Origin: Salipiger marinus
GTDB lineage: Bacteria; Pseudomonadota; Alphaproteobacteria; Rhodobacterales; Rhodobacteraceae
Direction of reading: 5' to 3'
Length of the DNA: 64,000 nt
NCBI RefSeq assembly: GCF_900100085.1
Contig: NZ_FNEJ01000005.1
Span: forward strand, 62,001 to 126,000
In this document: positions 16,909-25,663 of the stretch, piece by piece
How the letters are laid out: the number at the start of each line of letters is the position of its first letter
Position numbering within the stretch: the stretch's first letter is position 1
Notes under the pieces: model-generated
What the model saw: only the letters and a program-made list of their open reading frames with translations
What the model was told of the DNA's origin: nothing
Database searches by the model: none
Made by a program: the position numbers and the translations under genes

Positions 16909-17577
16909 ATGCAACACGCCCCCGAAGACACCCACGCCACGCGGATCGCCCGCATTCTGGCGGACCGCATCATCACCGGCGAAATTGCGCCCGGCACGCG
17001 GCTGCGGCAGGACCATATCGCCACGGAATTCGGCGCAAGCCATGTGCCGGTGCGCGAGGCTTTCCGCGAGCTTCAGGCGCAGGGTCTGGCAGAAAGCCTG
17101 CCGCGCCGCGGCTTCCGCGTCACCGACTTCGACGTGGCCGAACTGCGCGAGGTCGCCGAAATGCGGGCCAGTCTGGAAAGGCTGGCGCTGCGCCATGCGG
17201 CGCCCCACCTCACCCGGGCAATTCTGGCGGAGGCTGAAGAGGTTACAAGGCGCGGCGACAGCGCCGCCACGGTGCGCGACTGGGAGGCGGCGAACCGGCA
17301 TTTCCACCGGCTGATCCTTGCGCCCTGCCAGATGCCGCGCCTGCTGCGCGCCATTGACGACCTGCAGGCCGCCAGCGCCCGCTTTCTGTTCGCCGCGTGG
17401 CGGCGCGACTGGGAGGCGCGCACCGATCACGACCACCGCGCCATTCTGGAGGCACTGCGCAAGGGCCAGACCGATCTGGCCTGCAGCACGCTGGCCCGGC
17501 ATGTCGGCTGGATCGGCAAGCGCAAGGCGGCAACAAAAAATGCCGACCCCAGAGAGACTTACGAGATTCTTGGCTAA
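16909..17577 (+). CDS. bioR: Biotin regulator BioR (GntR family)
   Basis: A 222-residue GntR/FCD repressor with winged helix RIARILADRIITGEIAPG and VPVREAFRELQAQGLAE, then an FCD-type helical domain. Identity as BioR rests on the TTATCTATAA boxes directly before it and before bioY, and on bioY and bioB downstream. BioR represses biotin synthesis and uptake genes in alphaproteobacteria. The ATG lies so close to the predicted -10 that the mRNA may be leaderless; no ribosome binding site is visible. The effector of BioR is not evident from the sequence. Confidence 0.85.
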   Translation: MQHAPEDTHATRIARILADRIITGEIAPGTRLRQDHIATEFGASHVPVREAFRELQAQGLAESLPRRGFRVTDFDVAELREVAEMRASLERLALRHAAPHLTRAILAEAEEVTRRGDSAATVRDWEAANRHFHRLILAPCQMPRLLRAIDDLQAASARFLFAAWRRDWEARTDHDHRAILEALRKGQTDLACSTLARHVGWIGKRKAATKNADPRETYEILG

Positions 17578-17587
17578 TTATCTATAA
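17578..17587. promoter_or_regulatory. BioR box before bioY
   Basis: A second exact TTATCTATAA, immediately after the bioR stop and overlapping a TATAAT -10-like hexamer. It should control bioYB transcription. Confidence 0.85.
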
Positions 17588-17620
17588 TCTGGATTGCTGG
17601 CGCGCGACACGTCTTCGTAA

Positions 17621-17630
17621 CTATAGATAG
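17621..17630. promoter_or_regulatory. Degenerate BioR box before bioY
   Basis: CTATAGATAG matches the reverse complement of the BioR box except at the two end bases. It lies 29 bp before the bioY ATG, giving a tandem arrangement with the exact box 43 bp upstream. Confidence 0.55.
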
Positions 17631-17658
17631 AACCGCTATCTTGCAACGGAGTCCGCCC

Positions 17659-18216
17659 ATGTCCTCGCTCACCCTCTCCCTGTCCCGCGCAGCGCCCCTG
17701 TGGCGCGGGCTGGTGCTCGCGCTGTGTGGCGCGGCGCTGATCACCCTTGGCGCCAAGGTGCAGATCCCGTTCTGGCCGGTGCCGATGACGCTGCACACGC
17801 TGGCGGTGTTCGCGGTTGCCGCAGCCCTTGGCCCGCGCCTTGGGGTGGCGGCAATGCTGGCCTATCTGGGCGCGGGGGCCTTGGGGCTGCCGGTGTTTTC
17901 GGGCACGCCCGAGCGGGGCATCGGGCTTGCCTATATGGCCGGGCCGACGGGGGGCTATCTGGCGGGCTATCTGCTTGCCGCCGGGCTGATCGGCGCGCTG
18001 GCGCAGCGGCGCTGCTGGCTGGGCCGGGGGCTGGCGATGCTGGCGGGGCTTGTTGTGGTCTATGCCGCCGGGATGGCATGGCTTGCGGCCTTCGTGCCGG
18101 CGTCAAAGCTGCTGGCCACCGGCGTCGTGCCGTTCCTGCTGGGGGATCTGGTCAAGATCGCGCTGGCGGCCACGCTTCTGTCCGGCCTGAGCCGGATCAA
18201 GGCGCGCGGCCAATGA
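17659..18216 (+). CDS. bioY: Biotin transporter BioY
   Basis: A 185-residue S-component of the biotin ECF transporter with six hydrophobic segments and the family motifs [28 protein letters not shown] and [16 protein letters not shown] 17659 follows a CGGAG ribosome binding site; an upstream TTG at 17641 is less likely. No bioM/bioN energising genes are nearby, and BioY can work alone in several proteobacteria. It overlaps bioB by 4 bp and sits under two BioR boxes. Confidence 0.92.
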   Translation: MSSLTLSLSRAAPLWRGLVLALCGAALITLGAKVQIPFWPVPMTLHTLAVFAVAAALGPRLGVAAMLAYLGAGALGLPVFSGTPERGIGLAYMAGPTGGYLAGYLLAAGLIGALAQRRCWLGRGLAMLAGLVVVYAAGMAWLAAFVPASKLLATGVVPFLLGDLVKIALAATLLSGLSRIKARGQ

Positions 18217-19184
18217 TCCGGACCGACTGGACCATGGCAGAAGCACGGGCGACCCACGCCCTGCCCTTTCCCGACCTGCTGCACCGCGCGCAGACCCTGC
18301 ATCGCCGCCATTTCGACCCCACCGTGATCGAAACCGCGAGCCTGCTCAGCATCAAGACCGGCGGCTGCCCCGAGGATTGCGGCTATTGCTCGCAATCCGC
18401 GCATCACGACACCGGGGTGACGGCGACCAAGCTGATGGCCACCGAGGAGGTGCTGGCGGCAGCAAGGCGGGCCAAGGCCGCAGGCGCGCAGCGGTTCTGC
18501 ATGGGGGCCGCGTGGCGCAGCCCCAAAGACCGCGACATGGACCGGCTCTGCGACATGGTGCGCGGCGTCGCCGATCTGGGGCTGGAAACCTGCATGACGC
18601 TGGGGATGCTCTCCCCCGGTCAGGTGGCGCGGCTGAAGGCGGCGGGGCTGGATTTCTACAACCACAACATCGACACCTCGCCGGACTATTACGCCCGGAT
18701 CGCCACGACCCGGACCATGGCCGACCGGCTCGACACGGTCGACGCGGTGCGCCGGGGCGGCATCAGGGTCTGCTGCGGCGGCATCCTTGGCATGGGCGAG
18801 GCGGAAGACGACCGCATCGCGATGCTGGTGACGCTGGCCACCCTGCCCGCCCATCCCGACAGCGTGCCGGTGAACCTGTGGACCAAGGTGGAAGGCGTGC
18901 CGGTGCAAAGCCGCGCAGCACCCGTTGATCCCTTCGCGCTGGTCCGCATCGTGGCGCTGGCGCGGATCCTGATGCCCGCCTCGGTGGTGCGCCTGTCGGC
19001 AGGGCGCACGGGGATGAGCGACGAGCTGCAGGCGCTGTGCTTCCTCGCCGGGGCGAATTCGATCTTTGTGGGCGACCAGCTGCTGACCACCGGCAACCCG
19101 GCAGCTTGGCAGGATGCCGATCTGCTGGCGCGGCTCGGCATGCAGGTCGCCCCGGCTGCGGCCCGGCAGGGGGCGGCGGACTAG
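18213..19184 (+). CDS. bioB: Biotin synthase
   Basis: A 323-residue radical-SAM enzyme inserting sulfur into dethiobiotin. The 4Fe-4S/SAM cluster cysteines are Cys52, Cys56 and Cys59 in [24 protein letters not shown] and [10 protein letters not shown] are BioB signatures and Arg in [11 protein letters not shown] is a conserved 2Fe-2S cluster ligand region. The window holds no bioA, bioD or bioF, so this locus links uptake of biotin or dethiobiotin directly with the last biosynthetic step. ATG overlaps the bioY stop (ATGA). Confidence 0.94.
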   Translation: MIRTDWTMAEARATHALPFPDLLHRAQTLHRRHFDPTVIETASLLSIKTGGCPEDCGYCSQSAHHDTGVTATKLMATEEVLAAARRAKAAGAQRFCMGAAWRSPKDRDMDRLCDMVRGVADLGLETCMTLGMLSPGQVARLKAAGLDFYNHNIDTSPDYYARIATTRTMADRLDTVDAVRRGGIRVCCGGILGMGEAEDDRIAMLVTLATLPAHPDSVPVNLWTKVEGVPVQSRAAPVDPFALVRIVALARILMPASVVRLSAGRTGMSDELQALCFLAGANSIFVGDQLLTTGNPAAWQDADLLARLGMQVAPAAARQGAAD

Positions 19185-19199
19185 CCCCCGCCGTCTTTT
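19169..19199 (+). terminator. Terminator overlapping the bioB stop
   Basis: A GGGGGC/GCCCCC stem (19169-19174 with 19184-19189) is followed by GCCGTCTTTT. It overlaps the bioB stop codon and would end the bioR-bioY-bioB transcript. Confidence 0.5.
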
Positions 19200-19264
19200 C
19201 GCTTGATCCCGGATGCGCCTGCGGGCGAGGTCAGGGCAGGACCGACACCGCCAAGAGGCCCCGC

Positions 19265-19945
19265 ATGACAACGATCACCCTGCTGACCGGCCCCGCCGCC
19301 CCCCTGCCCGGCAGCCCTGCGCGAAGCGGGATCGTGAAGCGCCCGGTGGACCGGCCCCTCGCCCTTGGCGCCGAAGGGCTGCAGGGTGACGAACAGGCCG
19401 ACCGGCGCGTGCATGGCGGGGTGGAAAAGGCGGTGCATCACTACCCGGCGGAGCATTACGCCGACTGGCGCACCGAACTGGGCGCCCTGCCCGCGCTGGC
19501 AGGGCCGGGCGGGTTTGGCGAAAATGTCTCCACCTTCGGGCTGACCGAGACCACGGTGGCGGTGGGGGACATCTTCCGGCTGGGCACGGCGCTGGTGCAG
19601 GTGTCGCAAGGCAGGCAGCCCTGCTGGAAGCTGAGCCGCCGCTTCGACACCCCGGACATGGCGCGGCGGGTGCAGCAGAGCGGGCGCACCGGCTGGTATT
19701 ACCGCGTGCTGCAGCCCGGCACCGTCGCCCCCGGCGACAGGCTCGATCTGCTGGACCGCATCGCCCCGGACTGGACCCTGCACCGGCTGTGGCACGCGCT
19801 TTATGTCGACCGGCTGAACCGGGACGAACTGCAGGGCCTTGCGGCACTTGACGTTCTGGCCGAAGGCTGGCGCAAATATGCCGTGCGGCGGCTGGACAGC
19901 GGTCGTGTCGAAGACTGGACCAAGCGACTGGATGGCCCCGAATGA
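19265..19945 (+). CDS. MOSC domain protein (YiiM-like)
   Basis: A 226-residue MOSC (MoCo sulfurase C-terminal) domain protein. Family landmarks are LQGDEQADRRVHGGVEKAVHHY, GFGENVSTFGL and the conserved Cys in GRQPCWKLS, the residue thought to handle sulfur or molybdenum-bound substrate. Its length and the C-terminal extension (WTLHRLWHALYVDR) resemble YiiM, which reduces N-hydroxylated compounds. Next to biotin and vitamin B6 genes but with no molybdenum genes near by. Confidence 0.85.
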   Translation: MTTITLLTGPAAPLPGSPARSGIVKRPVDRPLALGAEGLQGDEQADRRVHGGVEKAVHHYPAEHYADWRTELGALPALAGPGGFGENVSTFGLTETTVAVGDIFRLGTALVQVSQGRQPCWKLSRRFDTPDMARRVQQSGRTGWYYRVLQPGTVAPGDRLDLLDRIAPDWTLHRLWHALYVDRLNRDELQGLAALDVLAEGWRKYAVRRLDSGRVEDWTKRLDGPE

Positions 19946-19958
19946 GCCGGATTTCTTC

Positions 19959-20807
19959 ATGACCCCTCCCCCCTTCGTGATCTCGATCCAGAGTCAGGTG
20001 GTCTTTGGCCATGTCGGCAACTCTGCCGCGCTGTTCCCGATGCAGGCCGCAGGGCTGGAGGTGGCGGCGATCCCCACGGTGATCTTTTCGAACACGCCCG
20101 ATTATCCCACGCTGCGGGGCCGGGCGCTTGACCCGGATCTGTTTGCCGACCTGCTGCTGGGGGCGCAGGAACGCGGGCTGCCCCAACGCGCTGACTATAT
20201 CCTCACCGGCTATATCGGCTCGGTCGAGGTGGCCCGGAAGGTGGCCGATTTTGTGGCCGGGGCGAAGGCGGCCAATCCCCGGCTGATCTATCTCTGTGAT
20301 CCGGTGATGGGCGATGCCGGGCCGGGGCTTTACGTGCCAGAGGCCATCGCCGATGTGATGCGCGACCGGCTGCTGCCGCTGGCCGATATCGCCACGCCCA
20401 ACCCGTTTGAACTGTCATGGCTGACCGGCCACCGGGTTGCCACTCTGGCCGATCTGGGGGCCGCCCGGCATGGGCTGTCGTTGCCAGAACGGACGGAGCT
20501 GATCGTCACCGGCTGCAGGCTGGAGGACACCGCCCCCGGCCAGATCGAAAGCGTGCGGCTTGGCCCCGACGGCACCAGCCGCCACCCGACCCCGCACCTG
20601 CCGATTGCCCTGCCCGGCACCGGCGATCTCTTTGCCGGGCTGATCGTGGCGGGGGTGGCGCGCGGGCTTGGCCTGCCCGCCGCCATCGAGATGGCGCAGA
20701 GCCTGACCTCCCGCGCCCTGACCCATGCGCGGGCGCTTGGCGCGGGAGAGGTGGTGCTGACAGAGCCGGAATTCCGCCGCACGCTGCTGACCCTCGCCCC
20801 CGGCTGA
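19959..20807 (+). CDS. pdxY: Pyridoxal kinase
   Basis: A 282-residue ribokinase-fold pyridoxal kinase that phosphorylates pyridoxal (and related vitamers) with ATP for B6 salvage. Motifs: ISIQSQVVFGHVGNSA near the N-terminus, LCDPVMGDAGPGLYVPE for substrate and ATP, TPNPFELSWLTG and the anion-hole/catalytic Asp in LPGTGDLFAGLIVAG. ATG 19959 lies 13 bp after the MOSC stop region; ATG 19932 would add nine residues. PaiB and a PLP-dependent MocR regulator lie just downstream. Confidence 0.9.
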   Translation: MTPPPFVISIQSQVVFGHVGNSAALFPMQAAGLEVAAIPTVIFSNTPDYPTLRGRALDPDLFADLLLGAQERGLPQRADYILTGYIGSVEVARKVADFVAGAKAANPRLIYLCDPVMGDAGPGLYVPEAIADVMRDRLLPLADIATPNPFELSWLTGHRVATLADLGAARHGLSLPERTELIVTGCRLEDTAPGQIESVRLGPDGTSRHPTPHLPIALPGTGDLFAGLIVAGVARGLGLPAAIEMAQSLTSRALTHARALGAGEVVLTEPEFRRTLLTLAPG

Positions 20808-20816
20808 GACAACAGC

Positions 20817-21467
20817 CTAGGGCCGGGGATCGGTCGGCTTGCGGGCGGCAGCATCCAGCATCGCCTGCCCGATCTGCCGGTCCCCTTGGGCAACAAGCGT
20901 CTCCCCCGCACTCCGCATATCCTGCGCCGTCTTGTTCTGGCTCAGCTTGGCCTTGCCGACAAGGCGGGTGATCTCGATCTCAAGGCCGACGATGGCCTTG
21001 ACCAGAGCCGCCGTGAAGTCTTTTGGCGCATCCCCCATCTTCCACGGCACGGGCTGATCTGCCTCGTGTCTTCGGGTCAGCCGGGCCACGTTGCGCCTGA
21101 CGAAGCCCTCGTCATCCTGAACGGTGATGCGCCCATGGGCATGCGCCACAAGGTAGTTCCATGTGGGAACCTGCTTGTGGGCCTCGTGCTTGCTTGGATA
21201 CCATGTTGGTGACACATAGGCGTCGGCCAAGCGGAACACCACAAGCACCTCGTCGCCGGTCGTGACATCGGTCCAGACCGGATTGCTGCGCGCGACGTGG
21301 CAGCGCAGGGTTCCGTGCTTTCCCTGCGTCCGGTCCAGATCGAACGGGATGTGATTTGCGTCAAGCCCGCTTGCGCCGTGGGTGACCAGAACCCCAAGCG
21401 CGGTCTTTTCGATCAGGTCATGAAGAACCGCGCGGTCGGGCTCGTCAAAATGGGGCGGGACATACAT
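20817..21467 (-). CDS. FMN-binding split-barrel protein (PaiB family)
   Basis: A 216-residue PaiB-like protein with a pyridoxamine-oxidase-type split barrel: YVPPHFDEPDRAVLHDLIEK at the start, LDANHIPFDLD, VSPTWYPSKHEAHKQVPTWNY and a C-terminal helical tail. Such proteins bind FMN or haem; some act as repressors in Bacillus, but most have no known function. ATG 21467 is selected by alignment of MYVPPHF to family N-termini. It is divergent from the MocR regulator, its probable controller, and convergent with pdxY. Confidence 0.85.
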   Translation of the reverse strand: MYVPPHFDEPDRAVLHDLIEKTALGVLVTHGASGLDANHIPFDLDRTQGKHGTLRCHVARSNPVWTDVTTGDEVLVVFRLADAYVSPTWYPSKHEAHKQVPTWNYLVAHAHGRITVQDDEGFVRRNVARLTRRHEADQPVPWKMGDAPKDFTAALVKAIVGLEIEITRLVGKAKLSQNKTAQDMRSAGETLVAQGDRQIGQAMLDAAARKPTDPRP

Positions 21468-21640
21468 GCGGCGTCCTGTCGGTGGCGGTGAAAAAATGTC
21501 GGCTCTCGGGAAAGGGCGACGTGTCAGGCACCCGGCATCGCCACGGCTGACGGGGCGGTGTGCGGCGCTGCGGTGGCGGGCGGGCCTGTCCTGATCATGA
21601 CACTCGAACCTTCTCTTGGATCTCCGGCAGGGTGGCGGCA

Positions 21641-21690
21641 AACTGGATCAGATGAAACGTCCAGTTGGCAGAAATTGAGATGGTCCAGTT
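21641..21690. promoter_or_regulatory. MocR operator candidate (three TCCAGTT repeats)
   Basis: AACTGGA (21641-21647) and TCCAGTT (21660-21666) form a perfect inverted repeat, and a third TCCAGTT at 21684-21690 repeats one arm directly. Mixed inverted and direct repeats of this kind are typical MocR/PdxR binding sites. The block overlaps the MocR start, suggesting autoregulation plus control of paiB. Confidence 0.55.
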
Positions 21691-23134
21691 CAGGGCGGAC
21701 GGGCGCGGGGGCAAACCGGGAGCCCGGCAGATATATGAGGCGCTGCGCGACCAGATCATCGCGGGCGTCTACCCGCCGGAAAGCCAGATCCCGTCCTCGC
21801 GCGGGCTGGCGGACGAGCTTGGCGTTGCGCGGACAACCGTCACGGTCGCACTGGAACAGCTCGCCGCCGAAGGCTTTATCGAGATCACGCAAGGCAGGCG
21901 GCCCCGCGTCGTGTCCTCGCCGGTCAGACCGGCACCCAGCGAGCCCGCCGCGCCGCGATCCGGTCCGGTCCGTCTGTCGGCTTATGGCGACCGTCTGCGA
22001 TCGGCCCTGCCCTGGACAGGCGACCTTGCGACCGCGCCGCAGATCGACTTCCGCTATGGCGATCTGGCACCCGGAGATTTTCCCAGCCTCCTCTGGAGGC
22101 GTGCCCTGACCGAGGCGCTGGCAAGACGGCCGCAGCGGCTGGCCTATGACGACCCGCGCGGATCGCTGCGCCTGCGTCAAGCGCTGCAGGGCCATCTGTG
22201 GCGGGCCCGGACGATACGCTGCGATCTGGATCAGATCATGATCGTCAACGGCTCGCAGCAGGGTCTTGATCTCTGCGCGCGCCTGCTTCTGGACCCGCGC
22301 GAGCGTTTCGTGATGGAGGATCCCGGCTACCGGATGGCGCGGCAGGTCTTCGAAGCGACCGGCGCCACGCCGGTTGCCATCGATGTCGATGCGAACGGAA
22401 TGAGGACGGCAAATCTGGAGACTGTCGAGGCACGGCTGGCCTATGTGACCCCGTCGCATCAATTCCCGCTTGGCGGCGTCATGCCGGTTGCGCGTCGGCA
22501 CCAGCTTCTGGACTGGGCGCGTGCCCGCTCCGCCTATGTGCTGGAGGATGATTACGACAGCGAATATCGCTATGACATCAACCCGGTTCCGCCGCTGCAC
22601 AGTCTCCAGCCCGATGCCGCCGTCATCTATCTTGGCACGGTGTCAAAGACGCTCTCCCCGATGCTGCGCATCGGCTATCTGGTGGTTCCCCCCGAACTGG
22701 TCCCGGTTTTCGGCACCGCCAAACAGATCACCGACCGGCATTCCCCCATTGCCGAACAGGAGGCTCTGGCCCGCCTGATCGAAACCGGCAGCTACGAGCG
22801 GCATGTCCGCCGGGTGCGCAGGCTGAACGGCGAACGGCGCGTCACCCTGCTGGCGGCGTTGCGGCGGCATTTCGGCGACCGCATCAGGGTGCAGGGGGCA
22901 GAGGCCGGGCTGCATGTCGTCGTCTGGTTCGATCATCTCCCCCGCGCGCGGGAGCCGGACGTGATCGCAGCCGCCCGGCGCCTGGGCCTCGGGCTGCACC
23001 CGATCTCGCCGCTTTACGGGGGGTCGGCAGGCGGACCGGACCGCGTCGGTCTGGTCATGGGCTACGCGGCGCTTGGCCTCCGGCAGATCGAGAAAGGCGT
23101 CGATCTGCTTGCAGAGGTCATCGCGCGGCTATGA
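21680..23134 (+). CDS. MocR/PdxR-type regulator (GntR + aminotransferase domain)
   Basis: A 484-residue fusion of a GntR winged helix (about residues 15-80, IPSSRGLADELGVARTTVTV) and a class I aminotransferase-like domain binding PLP. The PLP Schiff-base lysine is in GTVSKTLSPMLRIGY and the Asp/Tyr pair in LEDDYDSEYRY. It is divergent from paiB and near pyridoxal kinase, so a role in PLP-responsive control of B6-related genes is likely but unproven. ATG 21680 is preferred over TTG 21665. Confidence 0.88.
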   Translation: MVQFRADGRGGKPGARQIYEALRDQIIAGVYPPESQIPSSRGLADELGVARTTVTVALEQLAAEGFIEITQGRRPRVVSSPVRPAPSEPAAPRSGPVRLSAYGDRLRSALPWTGDLATAPQIDFRYGDLAPGDFPSLLWRRALTEALARRPQRLAYDDPRGSLRLRQALQGHLWRARTIRCDLDQIMIVNGSQQGLDLCARLLLDPRERFVMEDPGYRMARQVFEATGATPVAIDVDANGMRTANLETVEARLAYVTPSHQFPLGGVMPVARRHQLLDWARARSAYVLEDDYDSEYRYDINPVPPLHSLQPDAAVIYLGTVSKTLSPMLRIGYLVVPPELVPVFGTAKQITDRHSPIAEQEALARLIETGSYERHVRRVRRLNGERRVTLLAALRRHFGDRIRVQGAEAGLHVVVWFDHLPRAREPDVIAAARRLGLGLHPISPLYGGSAGGPDRVGLVMGYAALGLRQIEKGVDLLAEVIARL

Positions 23135-23159
23135 TGCGCCCGGTCGGGCCCCGCCCTCG

Positions 23160-24008
23160 TTACAGATCAAGGTCAAGCAGTGCCTGCCGCATCACTTCGG
23201 CATCCGCATCAATCCCTGTCCAGTATTTCAGCCCGATCACGCCTTGGCCGACCAGCATCCCCAGCCCGTCCGCGGTCCGGCAGCCGCGCGCCTGCGCCGC
23301 CTGCAGCAGCCTCGTGCGCGGCGGATTATGGATGCCGTCCGACACGACCATGTCGGGCTGCAGGCTGTCGTGGTCGATGTCCGGGGTCGCCTCCACATCA
23401 GGGTAAAGGCCGACAGAGGTGGCGTTCACCACGATGCCGGTTCCTGCGGGGATGGCAAAAGTGCCGTCCCACGGATGATACACGGCCTCTGCCGGGGTCT
23501 TTTCGGTGATCAGCCGCGCCAGGGTTTCGCCCCGCGCCGCGCTGCGGTTGACGATGGTCAGATGGGTCACGCCCGCAAGCGCCAGTTCCACCGCCACGGC
23601 CCTCGCCGCCCCGCCTGCCCCCAGCACCACCGCACGATGTCCGGCAGGATCGCAGATCTGCCTCAGGGCGCGGACGAAGCCCTTGCCGTCGGTGTTTTCT
23701 CCGATGAGCTTGCCGTCGCGGGCGACGATGGTGTTCACCGCGCCGATGATCCGGGCGGAGTCGCCCAGCCCGTCAAGATGGTCGATCACCGCGACCTTGT
23801 GCGGGATGGAGCAGTTGAAGCCGCGCCAGCCCATGGCCCGCGCCCCGGCCACGGCAGCCCCCAGATCCTCCGGCGCCACTTCGCAGTTGATGTAGCGCCA
23901 CGGCAGGCCGTGATGCCTGAACGCGGCCTCGATCATGGCCACGGTCGGGTTCTCGGCGGCGGGGCAGGCAAAGGAGCCGGTGAGAGGCTGGAGGAAATCA
24001 TGCGACAT
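23160..24008 (-). CDS. Shikimate/quinate dehydrogenase-like protein (AroE family)
   Basis: A 282-residue AroE-superfamily oxidoreductase. The catalytic Lys is in CSIPHKVAVIDHLD, the Asp in GENTDGKGFVRAL, and the dinucleotide motif GAGGAARAVAVELA is followed by NRSAARGE; the Ser/Arg there suggests NADP use is possible. LVGQGVIGLKYWTG lies near the C-terminus. Its place beside a GMC oxidoreductase and AraC activator rather than other aro genes suggests a catabolic YdiB/quinate-type or related role, not the housekeeping AroE. It starts 11 bp after the GMC stop. Confidence 0.78.
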   Translation of the reverse strand: MSHDFLQPLTGSFACPAAENPTVAMIEAAFRHHGLPWRYINCEVAPEDLGAAVAGARAMGWRGFNCSIPHKVAVIDHLDGLGDSARIIGAVNTIVARDGKLIGENTDGKGFVRALRQICDPAGHRAVVLGAGGAARAVAVELALAGVTHLTIVNRSAARGETLARLITEKTPAEAVYHPWDGTFAIPAGTGIVVNATSVGLYPDVEATPDIDHDSLQPDMVVSDGIHNPPRTRLLQAAQARGCRTADGLGMLVGQGVIGLKYWTGIDADAEVMRQALLDLDL

Positions 24009-24019
24009 CGGAGATCCTT

Positions 24020-25564
24020 TCAGGCAGCGGCAGAGGTGCCGAGGCTGCGCGCCAGATGGGCGCCGACGCGCAGCCCTTGGGCCGCGATGGTCAGCGCGGG
24101 GTTCACGGCGGCGGAGGACGGGAAACAGCCCGCATCCACCACGTGAAGGTTGGGATGGTCATGGGCGCGGCACAGCGCGTTGACCGCAGAGGTGGCCGGA
24201 TCGTCGCCCATCCGCACGGTGCCGCACTGGTGCGACGGGGCCTCGATCCCGAAGCTGTGGCGCAGGACCAGCGGAAACCCGATCCGCCGCAGAAGCCTGC
24301 GGACATGCCGCACGAAGCGGTCATGCGCCGAAAGATCGGCCGGATGCCACGTGACCTCGGGCGTGCCGTCCGGCATAAGCCGCACGCGGTTGCTGGCCAG
24401 CGGCGGGTCTTCCGACATGACCAGCCAGTCCACGCTGTGCCGCCCCAGCCAGTTGGCAAGCGGCTTTGGCGTGGCGGGATAGGCCGCGCGGATCATCGGG
24501 CCGCGGATGTTGCCCAGCATCTGGATATTGCCCCGCGCCATCGGATCCCCGGAAATGCCGCCGTAAAAATCGTTCACGGACAGGGTTTTGGGAAAGGGCG
24601 TGGCGTTGATCTCGAACGGCAGGACGCCCATCAGCCCGGTCAGGTGGTGGTTCATCAGATAACGCCCCACGACGCCGGACCGGTTGGCAAGGCCATCGGG
24701 GCAGCGGTCGGTGGCCGAGCGGAGCAGGATCAGCGCCGAATTGACCGCGCCCGCGCTCAGCACGACCTGCGGGGCCTCGATGTGCTGCAGCACGCCGTCC
24801 CGCAGCACCTCGACAGCGGTGATGTGCCGCCCCTGTGCGTCATGCAGCAGACGGCGCACTTCGACTCCGGTGCGGATCTCGACATTGGGCATGGCCTGCA
24901 GCTGCCGGATCAGCCGCGTTTCGGCATCGCCCTTGGCGCCGAAGCGGCAGGCGAAAGCGTCACAGGTGCCACAGAGGGTGCAGGCCCCGCCGGGGCCGTA
25001 ATCCACCGCCGCAGGCATATGGAACGGGTGCAGCCCGGCGCCCGCCAGCCGCTCCGCCATACGCCCGATCAGCGGCGCATGCGGCACGGGCGCATGGGCG
25101 TAATCCGCCTGCCGCCACGGCTCTGTCGGATCGGTTCCGGCAGCGCCCCTGACCCCGAAGATCTGCTCGGCCTGCGTGTAGAACGATTCAAGCTCGGCAT
25201 AGCTGACCGGCCACGCCGGAGAGACGGCCTCCTCATGCTGCGTTTCGGCGAAGTCGCTCTCGCGGAAACGGAACATGGCGGTGCCGTAGAATTTGGTGTG
25301 CCCGCCAAGGTAATAATACTGGCCGGGGCGGTAGCGGCGCCCGGTCTCGTCCTGCCACTGCTCCTGCGTCCGGTAGCGGTTTTGAACGAAGACCGCTTCG
25401 GCATCGCTCGGTTCCGGCTCGTCCGGCAGGGCCTTGCCGCGTTCCAGCAGAAGCACGCGCATCCCGGCGCGCGCCAGCTGCAGCGCGACGGTGCCGCCAC
25501 CAACCCCGCTGCCGATCACGATGACCTGCGGGCTGTCCATCTGCTGCTGCCTTATGTCGTTCAT
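24020..25564 (-). CDS. GMC-family FAD oxidoreductase
   Basis: A 514-residue glucose-methanol-choline oxidoreductase. FAD motif VIVIGSGVGGGTVALQLARAG lies near residues 13-33; GGHTKFYGTAMFRF, the Cys-rich ACTLCGTCDAFACRFGAKGD insert, and C-terminal HQCGTVRMG plus VDAGCFPSSAAVNPALTI complete the domain. The Cys-rich segment is seen in polyol and gluconate-type GMC dehydrogenases. It probably oxidises a sugar alcohol or cyclitol. ATG 25564 follows a strong GGGAGGAGC site. The AraC activator is divergent, 99 bp away. Confidence 0.85.
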   Translation of the reverse strand: MNDIRQQQMDSPQVIVIGSGVGGGTVALQLARAGMRVLLLERGKALPDEPEPSDAEAVFVQNRYRTQEQWQDETGRRYRPGQYYYLGGHTKFYGTAMFRFRESDFAETQHEEAVSPAWPVSYAELESFYTQAEQIFGVRGAAGTDPTEPWRQADYAHAPVPHAPLIGRMAERLAGAGLHPFHMPAAVDYGPGGACTLCGTCDAFACRFGAKGDAETRLIRQLQAMPNVEIRTGVEVRRLLHDAQGRHITAVEVLRDGVLQHIEAPQVVLSAGAVNSALILLRSATDRCPDGLANRSGVVGRYLMNHHLTGLMGVLPFEINATPFPKTLSVNDFYGGISGDPMARGNIQMLGNIRGPMIRAAYPATPKPLANWLGRHSVDWLVMSEDPPLASNRVRLMPDGTPEVTWHPADLSAHDRFVRHVRRLLRRIGFPLVLRHSFGIEAPSHQCGTVRMGDDPATSAVNALCRAHDHPNLHVVDAGCFPSSAAVNPALTIAAQGLRVGAHLARSLGTSAAA

Positions 25565-25663
25565 GCCGGGCTCCTCCCTCCCCAACCTAGCCGCTGCCCG
25601 CTCTGGCACCATTCCCAACCCCTGCGTCTTCTTGTACGATTGCCGCATGAGGAAGGAGACAGG

